A DNA stretch of 64,000 nt from Mesodorylaimus sp. YZB2_4 (taxonomy: Eukaryota > Nematoda > Enoplea > Dorylaimida > Dorylaimidae). The position numbers and the translations under genes are program-made. The stretch covers positions 372,001 through 436,000 of the forward strand of contig JASANH010000072.1 in NCBI GenBank assembly GCA_030248295.1, given 5' to 3'. The notes under the pieces were generated by a model. It saw nothing but the letters and a program-made list of their open reading frames with translations. It did not search any database and was not told the DNA's origin. Below are positions 11,499-21,541 of the stretch, in pieces. The stretch's first letter is position 1. The number at the start of each line of letters is the position of its first letter.

Positions 11499-12462
11499 AG
11501 GAGTGGTAGCACTTTATGACGCACGGTTTAACAGTGGAGGTTTGGCTGGCAGGTGCGCCATTACCAATTCAGGTGCTGGAGAATGGTGAAGATTATAAAC
11601 ATGACACTGACGATAAGATGATCCAGTTTTAGTGTGAAAAACTCTTGTGCAACTGTTGATAAGAATCTTGTTTTTGCAGTCGGGATATGACGTATTCTCT
11701 TTGCTATTATGTGGCCTCGTCATTGCTAGGTGCGTACATTCTGTGGGAGTTGCTTACAATGTGTGCACAACTGATAAAAAACGTTTCGAATTTAAAATTC
11801 CCGCTCAGGATGCTTATAACAATATATATAGTATCAAACAGATCTGCCCTTGCTCTATCTCCGAGGTGACGATGGTGAACCCTCTGGCCTGTGGATTGAT
11901 CTCGTTCGGTCTTGATCTTTGTCTGATTGACTTTCAGGCAGTCGTGTGCTCTCACTGCCAGAAGTTTGACATTGACACGTAAACACTGGATCGGGTCGTT
12001 TTGAACCCGACCCGGAAGTCCCTGACCCGAAATTTCGGGGTCGGACTTACCCGTACTTGTTTATAAGCAGCTGAAGTTCACTGAGATGAAAACCTTGCAC
12101 AAATCCTCTGAACATGCGCTGACTTTGGTGTAAAGGTGACTTTGTGAAAATATTTCGCTGTAGATATCTTGTTATACGAATCATTATAATGTTACCCAAA
12201 TCTTCATCTTTTCTTATTCCCCATTAATCCTTCATGAATTCCTTTATATTCCTTTATATTTCTCACAACTGGGGAAGCTCATCAGTCAAGCCATCTTGGC
12301 TTTTCCCACTCAGCCATAGAGATCACACAAGAGAATGTGATCATGATCTTTTTTTGATTTGTAACGGGGCTATAGCCCCGGGCAATACAAGCAAATGTGG
12401 CACCCTATCGATTGCTTTCTAGTAATGTCCAAAAACACGCCGACGACATATACAGTATCTGC
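11499..12462. other. No firm gene; two membrane-like exon candidates
   Basis: An exon-like segment at 11679-11732 (acceptor TTTTTGCAG, donor GTGCGT) encodes SGYDVFSLLLCGLVIAR. Another near 11860-11985 ends in a TAA. They could be 3' exons or alternative exons of the unrecognised gene to the left, but I could not join them in phase. Beyond 11985 nothing is seen. Confidence 0.25.
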
Positions 12463-12856
12463 ATTTCGAAAGGAATAAGAAGACCAATCAATTACTAAAA
12501 TTAGACATCATTTTTTACATTTTGTACGTTTCGTCTTGAGACATCATCAGGAGCTGATAAAACACATCGTAAGGCGAGAAACGCATCAATGAGATGGGAG
12601 CCCGTGAGTGTTTAAAAGTCCTTCTGCTAGCCTGGCTCGCACTTTTGCCATAGGTTGTCGCTACCTGAAAATCAACAATGAGCTGAGAATTGTGTGCGTT
12701 ACCATAAGGCTTTTTTCGGGCTCATTAATGCGTTTCTCGCCTTGCGATGTTATTTATCAGGTCCTGATGATGATAAGACGAAACGTCGAAAATATAATAA
12801 ATGATGTCTAATTTTAGTAATTTACTGTATTGGTCTTCTTGTTCCTTTAGAAATAT
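12463..12856. mobile_element. MITE with terminal inverted repeats over 100 bases long
   Basis: The left end (12469 onward: AAAGGAATAAGAAGACCAAT...) and the right end (...ATTGGTCTTCTTGTTCCTTT, near 12830-12848) are inverted copies. The match continues inward through TTAGACATCATTT, GACGAAACGT and GGCGAGAAACGCAT, about 115 bases per arm. The unpaired centre is about 130 bases. There is no coding capacity, so this is a non-autonomous fold-back element. The target-site duplication was not resolved. Confidence 0.8.
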
Positions 12857-14702
12857 CGCTATTAAGACGTCTTATTTTCTTCTTATATACAGAACATACA
12901 GTCGAGTCCACTTGTAGTCACTAATGTCTCAGCCTCTTTAATATCACAGGTTTTCAAAGTGTCCAAATTTTTCCCATATATTTTGTGCGTATATTTTGAG
13001 TTCGCATATTAACGTTATCAAACTGAATCTGGCCTAGTTTACTCAGTGTCACATACATCTCTTGGCCAGGGAGATAAATTAAAAAAGCGTCACATTTACA
13101 CTCTTGGCAGTCTGAAACAGGCGCAAAATCGTCAAAAAGTAGGATTTCTCGCGAGAAAACGCTTGCATCAACAGAGGGTTTCTGAGAGACTCGACCCCGG
13201 GCTGGCCAGTCCAATTTTTGATCCGCTTTCTTGTTTTTTTTGCTCTATGGAAAGTACTCACAAAACTGATAGCCTGAACGGAAGTAAAATTGTCATAATG
13301 CGCCTAAAAATGGAAATATAGCACTTTAAAGGTGAAGAGAGGTCTTTTTTGGTCAAAAAATCATAACTTGCTTATTTTTGGACCCAGAACAATTTAGAAT
13401 AAAAACAGAAATGACCGCTACATTTTAAGAAAAAGGAATCTTTTTTTAAAATTAGCCTAGCTCTAACCGTTAATCAGATATTTCAAAAAATTTGTTCGCG
13501 ATCAGACGCGATCAGGCACGCAATCGATTATGGGTGAATAATCGACAAGATCTCTTTTTTAAAGTTAAAACCTTGCATTTTATAGCCTTCTTTAAATCAT
13601 TTTAATAATTTATAATCAAAAAAAAATTTAAAGAAGAGTCATTCCCAAGAAAGATATCAAAAATTACAAACCGAATTCTCTCTAGATACGTCAAAAGCGA
13701 ACAGGAAGATCATTATCCATGCTCTTGGATAAATTATTACCTGAATTTCCAAACGACAAAAAATCCTCAACTGGGAGGAACTTATTTTGCTGCTGCGGAG
13801 GAGAGGAGAGAGGAGATCAACGAAAAGCTATTAGCTGTAAAAAAAGCTTATAGTAACACTCATCAAACATGCATGTCACCCTCAACGACATACCCCATCA
13901 AAAATTTTGTGTGCTGTAGTGGAGTCTTGAATTTGCTTGCAATGACGCGTAGGTGTCATCGCTGGCTTCGCTTTCACTGCGGCCAGCACTTACCAAGCTT
14001 GTCAGTGCCAGTATGATACTGCTGGACTCCAGTCTGTTTTGACCTGCGAGATTTCTGGATCAGCTAGATTAGTTCCTGGAGATATATGCACATGGACAGA
14101 TGTTTGGGGCCCATGCCAATAAAGATTCTCCTCCCCATGTTTTCATCGGTGGAAATCGTTGAATCGTTTCATCGGTGCCCCTATCCTCGAAAAAAGCCTT
14201 TGCTTACCCGATTCGAAAGCTCATCCCTCGAAAAAAGATCGCTGTATCTGCGCAATCTCTGCTGGTCTAGGCGTCCATGCCTGCGACGCCTTGCTTACCT
14301 GCAGTGCCTGAGGCGTTTTGTAGATCACTGTGAGCTGATGACAGTGGAATATAGATGACGACAGGGGCCAGTGTTCTTTGACGTAGGTGTGTTCCAGTAG
14401 TTATTAAACCGATTTCCTGTGTGGGCGTTGAGTTTTGATTCATCGATGTGGTTACAGTAATCACGCCTTGAGGCAGTACCTTTCTTCACCCGACTGCTCT
14501 ATTGTCGAAGCTATAGAGAGTTCAAAAAGGTCTTGCAACTGGCATATAAAATCGCTGCTCTTTGAATCTGATATACACGGCCGTTGACCTTAACATCTCA
14601 GGAGTACACGTGCAAAACAGCACCAGGCTGGGTTGAGTAAGTCCGGAAAAACCAACCTTGAATCAGGTCAACTTTGAAAAATGTCCGAGATTTCCAAATT
14701 TT
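12857..14702. other. AT-rich intergenic stretch, no gene recognised
   Basis: No open frame here shows domain motifs. The sequence around 13330-13640 has many A and T runs and looks like decayed repeat, but I found no clear boundaries. Confidence 0.4.
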
Positions 14703-14874
14703 GAGGTTCGAGCCGTCATTAAATTTCTGACAAAACTTGGCAAAAATGCGACTGAGGTGTAAACCGAATTACGCAAAGTTTATGGTGACTCAACTCCACC
14801 ATATCGTACCATTGCTTGGTGGGTGGCCGAATCCCATCGAGGAGGAGAAAGTTTTGAAGATGATGACAGGACTA
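14703..14874 (+). pseudogene. Mariner-family transposase fragment (N-terminal HTH region)
   Basis: The frame beginning at 14703 reads EVRAVIKFLTKLGKNATEV, then a TAA, then TELRKVYGDSTPPYRTIAWW and VAESHRGGESFEDDDRT. This matches the mariner/HTH_48 DNA-binding region (.VYG..AP...TI..W...F..G...EDD.R.GRP). The in-frame stop and the loss of similarity after the final RT mark it as a dead relic. No DDD catalytic domain or terminal inverted repeats are visible nearby. Confidence 0.75.
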
Positions 14875-15547
14875 TAGAAGGTTCCTGAGACGGTTCCTAT
14901 TGTGATATGGCTATTTGGATTTGCCGCATAATGAGAGTGGGAATCTCTTCTTGTGTCAGGACCAAAGCAAGCAAGCTTATTAGGAATAGATACGTTTCAT
15001 CTTATTGATTCTGCCATCAGGTTTTTCTGCACCTTGATTGGATTTTATTCTGTAGATTTGCATGACGACTGATTAGGTAAGCACTTGCATTATCCTGTTT
15101 TGCATATTTACTATAGACTGCATTCCAGTTTCCTTATTTTGCACCGATTATCAACTAGTCTCGCTATAGGCCTGTGTATTAGGAAAGGTTTACAAGGACT
15201 AGCCCTGAGCATGTCAGTCACTGCGTCTATTTCTCGTGCGTCACGCTCTCGAATAAAACGTCGTTGGCTCATTTCGTTTGATTTGTGGTTCGGTGGAATC
15301 GATGGCTCGGATCGCTGGCGCTCGCCGAACGCAAAGATTCGCATCATATCAACGTACCCTCGGTAAGCATCATTGAGTGTGGTGTGATTAGGACTGAGGG
15401 CTAGGAACATCCCAGCCTGACTACATCACACTATGTCCGAGGCCCCTAAGAGCGTAATCATCGCATTCGTCAGTTGCTCAGGACAAAAAACTACTTCTTT
15501 GTTATGTGTTCGTACAACATGTGCCTGAAGGGTGGCCTTTTTGGTGG
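14875..15547. other. No gene recognised
   Basis: This may include decayed remains of the mariner copy. A 99-codon reverse-strand ORF (15410-15111) looks mildly protein-like but has no motif I know and no splice context. Confidence 0.35.
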
Positions 15548-15870
15548 AAATTTGACGCATGACGTTTTCATAGTGGCTGGACTCGTCCTGGGTTCGATTC
15601 CCGGCGTTGTAGGTCGGTTTGCGACCATAAACCCTCGCTGACCTTGCACGCCTGGCCAATCTGGGCTGTCGAACACCGCAGGCGCTCACAGCCCGCCCTC
15701 CATCGTCCGATGAAGTCGGTGTGCAGTCCAGGACGCCCTCGCGTGGAGGTGCTCCTAGTGAAGACGCACAGGGAATGCTGCAGTCACTTCAGGGCCTCGC
15801 TTATCATAATATGACTGCTGGCCGGCTATTGGCAAAACGGATTGGAAGTCACGTGGAACTGGGCCGGCGC
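15548..15870 (+). mobile_element. tRNA-derived SINE, dispersed family in this window
   Basis: A B-box-like GGGTTCGATTCCCGG at about 15590 is followed by a body shared with other copies: GGTTTGCGACCATAAACCCT, CCATCGTCCGA, GTCCAGGACGCCCTCGCG and GCTGGCCGGCTATTGGCAAA. Related copies lie at 24888-25008, 48985-49225, 49285-49480 and 61846-62262. RNA polymerase III promoter boxes plus a conserved tail are typical of SINEs. Exact ends were not set. Confidence 0.75.
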
Positions 15871-16623
15871 GGGGACGCACAAAAATTTAAAAAACCTAAA
15901 GAGGCAGCCGCCTTAGCTGCTGACAAACAACCCGGATTAAAGTAAGGCAGTGTGTGTTAAAGTAAGTAAGTCTGTTGGTGTTTACCACGCGTCGCCTCTT
16001 CTCTGTCCATAAACACCCGCAGGTGAGGCTTGCTTTAAGAAAACAGAACCTATGTATTGTCAGAATTCTTGGAACTTTAAGACTGACATCTTTTGTGACT
16101 TTTTAAAATGGTTATCAGGCTTTCTAGAGTAGATCTGTTCCAACAAGCACCTAGTCAGGGCGCATGTAGCGCTTCAGGCAAATGTTGGCATGTGGCATGA
16201 GATGTACAGGCAAGGATGCCATACAGTAATTGCTGCCCGAGAGCAGCTAGTAGCAGCCTAGAATCGACATTATCGCGCTAGCTATACTACCCACATGCCA
16301 TTTTTAGTCGTTATACTGCACACGGAACATTTCTAACGATAAGTAGGCCGCAGCTTGATACTGCACCTGTTCTGTGGTGGTGATCGATAAGGGCGTGCAT
16401 TAGTTGTCAGCCTCTACGGTAGCACCCCCCCCCCCACTGTATGTACACTTCTACAACAGGACTGTACGTGTAGCCTACCCGAATGCACATTTGCGACCCC
16501 CTCCCCGACTACTGCGTCATCTTTTTATTTTGACCAGACGTAAACATCTCGACGGTGCATCGGAGAGGCAGCCATCAAAAAAGGCTTGGCACTACGCACC
16601 TTGTTTGGATTCTCAAACTCAAA
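15871..16623. other. Upstream flank of the acyltransferase gene
   Basis: The region should hold the promoter and 5' UTR of the + strand gene starting at 16624. It contains a run of 13 C at 16423-16435. No TATA box or other site was identified. Confidence 0.4.
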
Positions 16624-19109
16624 ATGAAAGGAGACCTTTGTCAAAATGTTTTGCAGTGGCTAGCAATTATTTCCATCATTTTCTTCCCAGCTCTTTGGAT
16701 AATTAACTCGTCATTCCGATTCTATACAAAGATATTTTTTGTTGGTCTTTGCATGGTCATCGTTAGTTTTCCATTTGCTTTTGGCAGCTTATTAAGGCCG
16801 AAGGATGTCAGAAATTACAGGTAAGCAAATTTAGCCATTTTGTCTACATTTTATGCTTCTACAATGACAGTTCAAAAAATGAGCGTCTGGTTTTTTTATA
16901 CAATCGAATTCTTTTGCTTCTGATCCTGTGCTGAATTGATTATTTTCTTTTTAAAATTCCATTTCAAAAAGCAACGGCTGGACGATTTAAAAAGTTCAAA
17001 ACAGGATACAGTCGACCTCAGATAATTGCACCTCGGATAATTGCAAAGTCCGGATAATTGCAAAAAGTCCCAACTCCCCGTTTTTTAAGCTATAGTATAT
17101 TTTACACTACATCAACATCGGATAATTGCAACTTTGTCTGATTGCAACTCATGTTGGCGTCCGGAGCGATTACAATTATCCGAGGTCGACTGTATATGTT
17201 TATTTAGGAGAAATACGTTTTGAGGCATTCAATCTGCATAAATCAATATGCTGCGCCCCAAAAGCGCAAAGTTTACTGTAATATAAAATTTGAAACGTTT
17301 CTATGAATTTTTCTTAAATCCAGCAAACCTCTCTTGTTCGGTCATGTCGGTCTGGGCGACCAATGGGTGCAGAAACTTCTGCCCCACATTTGACAACCAA
17401 ATGTGCGGCAAGAAATCGCAGAGGGACAACAAAACAACATGCGGAAAATGCGGGAAATTCAAAATTTAAGTGTAAGAAACATTTCCATGTAGTTTATATG
17501 AAATATGGCCCCGTAAAGTGAATTCACGCAGTGTGAACACAAAATTCTCTGAACAAAAGGCGAGATACAAATAAAATGCTCTTTTTACAGACTTGGTCAG
17601 TGGTTACTTGCTCATGCCACTAGTTTTCTAAATATCAAGTGGGAGCTACGAGGCAAAGAAAAATTAGATAGGTTAAACGGACCCTGTATTTTTGTATGCA
17701 ACCATCAAAGCTTTCTCGATTTGATCGGTGAGTTCCGTTCGTCCATTTACAGGCTACCAGAATATAGTGCATAAGATTTCAACATAAATTTGCGTGAAAT
17801 AGTAAAATCACATTCACGTCGCACAAGCAAGCCGTAAAGTGCCTGCGAACCAGGGGCCAGTTTCACAATCAGCTGGGACATGTCCTAAAGTTAGGACGAT
17901 AAAATCGCAATGATGTAAGATAGGACTTACGGTGTCCTAATATTTAGGACATGTCCAAGGCGATTGTGAAACTGGCCCCATGTATAAGCAAATAGGCGGG
18001 AATTCAAATGTGTCTCCAGCTCGCTGGAATAGAAGGTGGGCATCGCCTTGCAGCCATATTGTACACTCTGTCATGGGGCGCACTGCTTGAAGCCAACCAA
18101 TGTTTAAGAGCAGACCAGAAATCCTGGCAAAACAAATGACAGATCTCCAATGTTTTCGTGCTGTGCATTATATTTTAAGGTATGATGCACATGTGGCCAG
18201 ATCGGTGCGTCCCCATGGTCAAAAGAGAACTGATGTATTATGGCGTGTTTGGATTGGTCGGCTATCTGACAGGTTCAGTGTTTATTGATCGCTGCAATCG
18301 ACACAAAGTTGTCGAAACTTGCCAGAAGACCATCGAATATTTAAAGTTGAAAGATGTAAGAGAATAAAATGTGTTGCTGCATTTCTAGTTCATACAGCAG
18401 CTTGCATGTGTTTTCCTATTGGCGGTGTTGTGCACATGCCCCCTGTTTTCTTTCTCTCTACAGCAGAGTCACCACGCGTTATCGGACAGGGTGTGATACT
18501 CCATGCAGTGTTTTCTCTGCAATCTTTGTAAATAATCAGTCCAGAGCAGGAAGTTTTCAACTCAGAAATTTTATCTCTTCTGATACCTTGTTTGGAGTTT
18601 TGTCCCAAAAAGCTCAAAGTTACAGCACGGCTAACAGAATAACACTCACTCGACCAGCACTGGCGATTTGTTAGCTTTTAGGTAAAACTTTGGGTCTTTC
18701 CCGAAGGGACGCGCAATGATAACACTGAAATGCTACCGTTCAAGAAAGGTGCCTTTCACATGGCTATCCAAGGTCAACTCCCGATCGTACCAGTCGTATT
18801 CTCGTCATATGCCCCATTTTACGATCACAAAAGGAAAAAATTTCTTGAAGGTATGGCAAGCTCGTAGTTATTGCGTATATGTTTATTCAAAACGCATTCT
18901 TGTGACGTGAATAAATGGTTAAGATATAAGCTGGAAAATCATTTTTAGATGGACTGATCATCATGGAAGTGCTGGAAGCAATAAATACGAATTCTCTGGC
19001 TTTGGAAAACGTCAAGCAATTATCAGAAAATGTTAGATCGATTATGATGAACGCGTTCGAAAGAGTCAGCACGCAAGCCAGCCGAATGTATTCAGCCAGG
19101 AATTTTTGA
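16624..19109 (+). CDS. 1-acyl-sn-glycerol-3-phosphate acyltransferase (AGPAT/LPAAT)
   Basis: Five exons join in phase: 16624-16820, 17591-17727, 18180-18355, 18682-18850 and 18949-19109 (TGA), giving 279 residues, the usual size for animal AGPAT1/2. The enzyme transfers an acyl chain from acyl-CoA to lysophosphatidic acid, making phosphatidic acid in the ER membrane. Two N-terminal membrane segments lie at residues about 10-60. The catalytic NHx4D motif is present as NHQSFLD at the end of exon 2, and the substrate-binding FPEGTR motif is in exon 4 ([10 protein letters not shown]), followed by FKKGAFHMA and PIVPVVFSS, all family hallmarks. The exon 3 acceptor is TTTTAAG, weaker than the others. 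Introns 1 and 2 each carry a MITE. The start is the ATG directly before the first membrane segment. All key residues are intact. Confidence 0.92.
17009..17192. mobile_element. Pogo/Tigger-like MITE in AGPAT intron 1
   Basis: The 184-base element begins CAGTCGACCTC and ends GAGGTCGACTG, and is flanked on each side by TA, the target duplication of Tc1/mariner/pogo elements. CGGATAATTGCA-like units repeat inside it. It has no coding capacity. The superfamily is inferred from TA flanks and the CAGTCGACCTC-type terminus. Confidence 0.85.
17853..17979. mobile_element. Small palindromic MITE in AGPAT intron 2
   Basis: The 127-base element has inverted ends GGGGCCAGTTTCACAATC and GATTGTGAAACTGGCCCC. 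Inner palindromic blocks follow (GGACATGTCCTAA / TTAGGACATGTCC). It is non-coding and able to fold into one long hairpin. The target duplication is unclear. Confidence 0.88.
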
Positions 19110-21541
19110 TTAGTTTGTTTCTTCATTTTTTTTCAAGTTTATGTGTCCCCTGATTCGTGTGCATAAAATTTTTTGGAGTAACACTTTGGGATCATTATTT
19201 CTGTAATCATCTTATCGTGAGTTTTCTTCTGTACATGCTGCTATTTCACAGCAGAAAATCCGAGCTTCATCAAAAAAATCAGTCGTACAAGTCCTGAATT
19301 TCTTTAAAATTCTGCTGCTATGATGTGGTGGATGAAGAAGTGTGTGTCCTCTTCGTACTGTACTCTGCACGGCGGCCATGATAACAGTGTCTTTGCACGG
19401 TCTAGATATCCTACGCGCGAAACCACTCCCATTTCTTTTTCGCTTTGTTGAAATCAGCATCGTATTACCATTAATTAGTGAACATCGGACTGCTTTCTTC
19501 AAGCATCGATGCTCTGCTTGTTGCTTTAGGATACTCATTTGAACTGACCTTGTGAGGTGTAACTGAGCATGGGTGGGGGTGGTACTCTTATTACGAAATG
19601 TGTGATGTTATTGTTAGTCAAATGTGCACCATTATGTCCATCAACCAATTATGTGCACAGTCAATCAAGCATGTGTTTCTGTCATAAGCCTTGAGTGCTT
19701 GGTTAGCCATGGCTAGTGGAAGAGAACCATATATCACAATAGAACTAGACAAGGCTGAAACTTATATCAAACCAAGCCATGGTTATGGCCGAAGGGAAGC
19801 TGGTTTTGGCAATAAGATGGAAGCGTGCCAGCTCGCAGAGTTGAAGGCGCCACAAAGACAAGGCAAAGTCTCAGAATCCAAGGGCTACAGGGCAAGGGCT
19901 TAAGGATCATTCGTAATATTCACTGATCGTGAGTTCTCTGTGACTGCGCGCTCAGGACAGAGTTCACTGGCTTTTTGTGACTGAAAGGACGTTCATACTG
20001 CCTCCAGAGTCCCCGATTCAGAGCACTCTGAACACCATGTTTAGGAACGGGGAGTCTGAACCTGCGTCTAGAGAGCACAGCCCCAAGACAAAAGTTTTCT
20101 GCCCCTTGCGCAAAGAGGCGCCGCACAGACCTGTCGGAAATGAGGGCCTATACACGACAGAGACACTCGGTGATTAGAACAGAACGACGTGATAACCAGC
20201 TGCACCATTGCCTTGTTGTAGTGCTTGTGATTAATAAGAGTAGACAATATTAAACTGCTGATAGGATATGGTCAATATCGATACGATCGATGGATATACA
20301 ATAATAGTTTAATTGATTGGTTGCTTGATGCTCGACAAATCGATAGGTGATCAGCTGATATAGAAGATATTATCAAGCGGTTGGTTGATCGATCGACAGA
20401 CTAATCATATTGATAAGCGGATCAATCAATCGATCGATTATCTGATGGCTATTCAAAATGATCAGGCCGATCAAATCGATAGCCACTATCGATCGACTAC
20501 TCTAATTTATCAACATGGTGGACACGTCAGCCGTGGCCAGGTCCGATCATCATTTTATGAGCTCTTTCAAAGTGGAAACGGGGCCCCAAACAAATGGAAT
20601 ATAGGTCAAAATCGCACCAAAGCCGTAATTCTGACGTTATTTTCGGACTCAGCGATAAAAACTGCATCGGCTGCATCTTGTCAAACTTTTAGAGGATCAT
20701 CGATTTTTTAGAATCGATAAAAGTGGGTCCCCGCGTTTTTGCGCAAATTATTACTTCTGTGCAAAAACGCAGACGCCGATTAGGGGCCTAATTCGGGTAA
20801 CGATCGCGTTCATACCTATTTTCCCGATGATGCATATTTACTGGTCTCCGAGCTCTCTAGAACCAGCAAAAGCTGTGGCAGAGTACACCAATCTTCGACC
20901 ACGAAAATTTCGGACCATTCCAAGCGGTGCTCCCCTATGCCTTCGCGTATTCTATCTGTGCTACGACATATGATTGTGGCAGTGCCATGTCTGTCACAGA
21001 GAGCTCGGTAATCTGTATCAATTAGCCTTCAGATCTACAATCATACTGCGAGGCGTACACAAGTAAATCCAAACTGGGCAGTTTTATCGATTGACTTTGA
21101 CTAATCCGCACAACTCAATGCTTCACACATATGATCTGCCCGATACCGTACTTGGTGAACTTTCCGTCGAATTTAAAATTTGTCATAGATTTCCTTCTCA
21201 GCCTTCGATTATGTTTCGCTTTATGCTCACATATTGTATGACGTCAGTCTCACAACAAGTCAGGTGTTGATATAGATTTTACTCGCCGCACCGTAAGCCA
21301 GGAGTTACACCGAGAAGACAAACTGGGATACCAACAGGAGGCTATCAGTGCAAGTCACAAAACAAAAGAAACAAGGGAAACCAGTCAGCATGACCTGTAC
21401 CCAATGTTGACTTAGGCCTAACAGGCAAAGGTAGCATGGGCACACCAGACACAGATGACATTATCATAGTGCACCGATAACTCGATCTTACATCCCCCTT
21501 ACAATATCCCCAAATATACCACAATAAAAGTCATCAGCTTA
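19110..21541. other. Intergenic between two convergent genes; ATCGAT-rich patch
   Basis: The 3' ends of the acyltransferase (+) and the MFS transporter (-) face each other here. No coding exon is supported. A patch at about 20270-20510 is dense in ATCGAT/GATCGATC words, and a short inverted repeat sits near 20700-20780 (TTTTTGCGCAAA / GTGCAAAAACGC). Confidence 0.45.

Noticed and set aside
15111-15410. 99-codon reverse ORF next to a SINE
   Set aside because: No motif, no splice sites and placed in repeat-rich DNA.
16404-16706. Upstream in-frame extension of the acyltransferase start
   Set aside because: Extension requires non-ATG starts. ATG 16624 sits just before the first membrane segment, as in the family.
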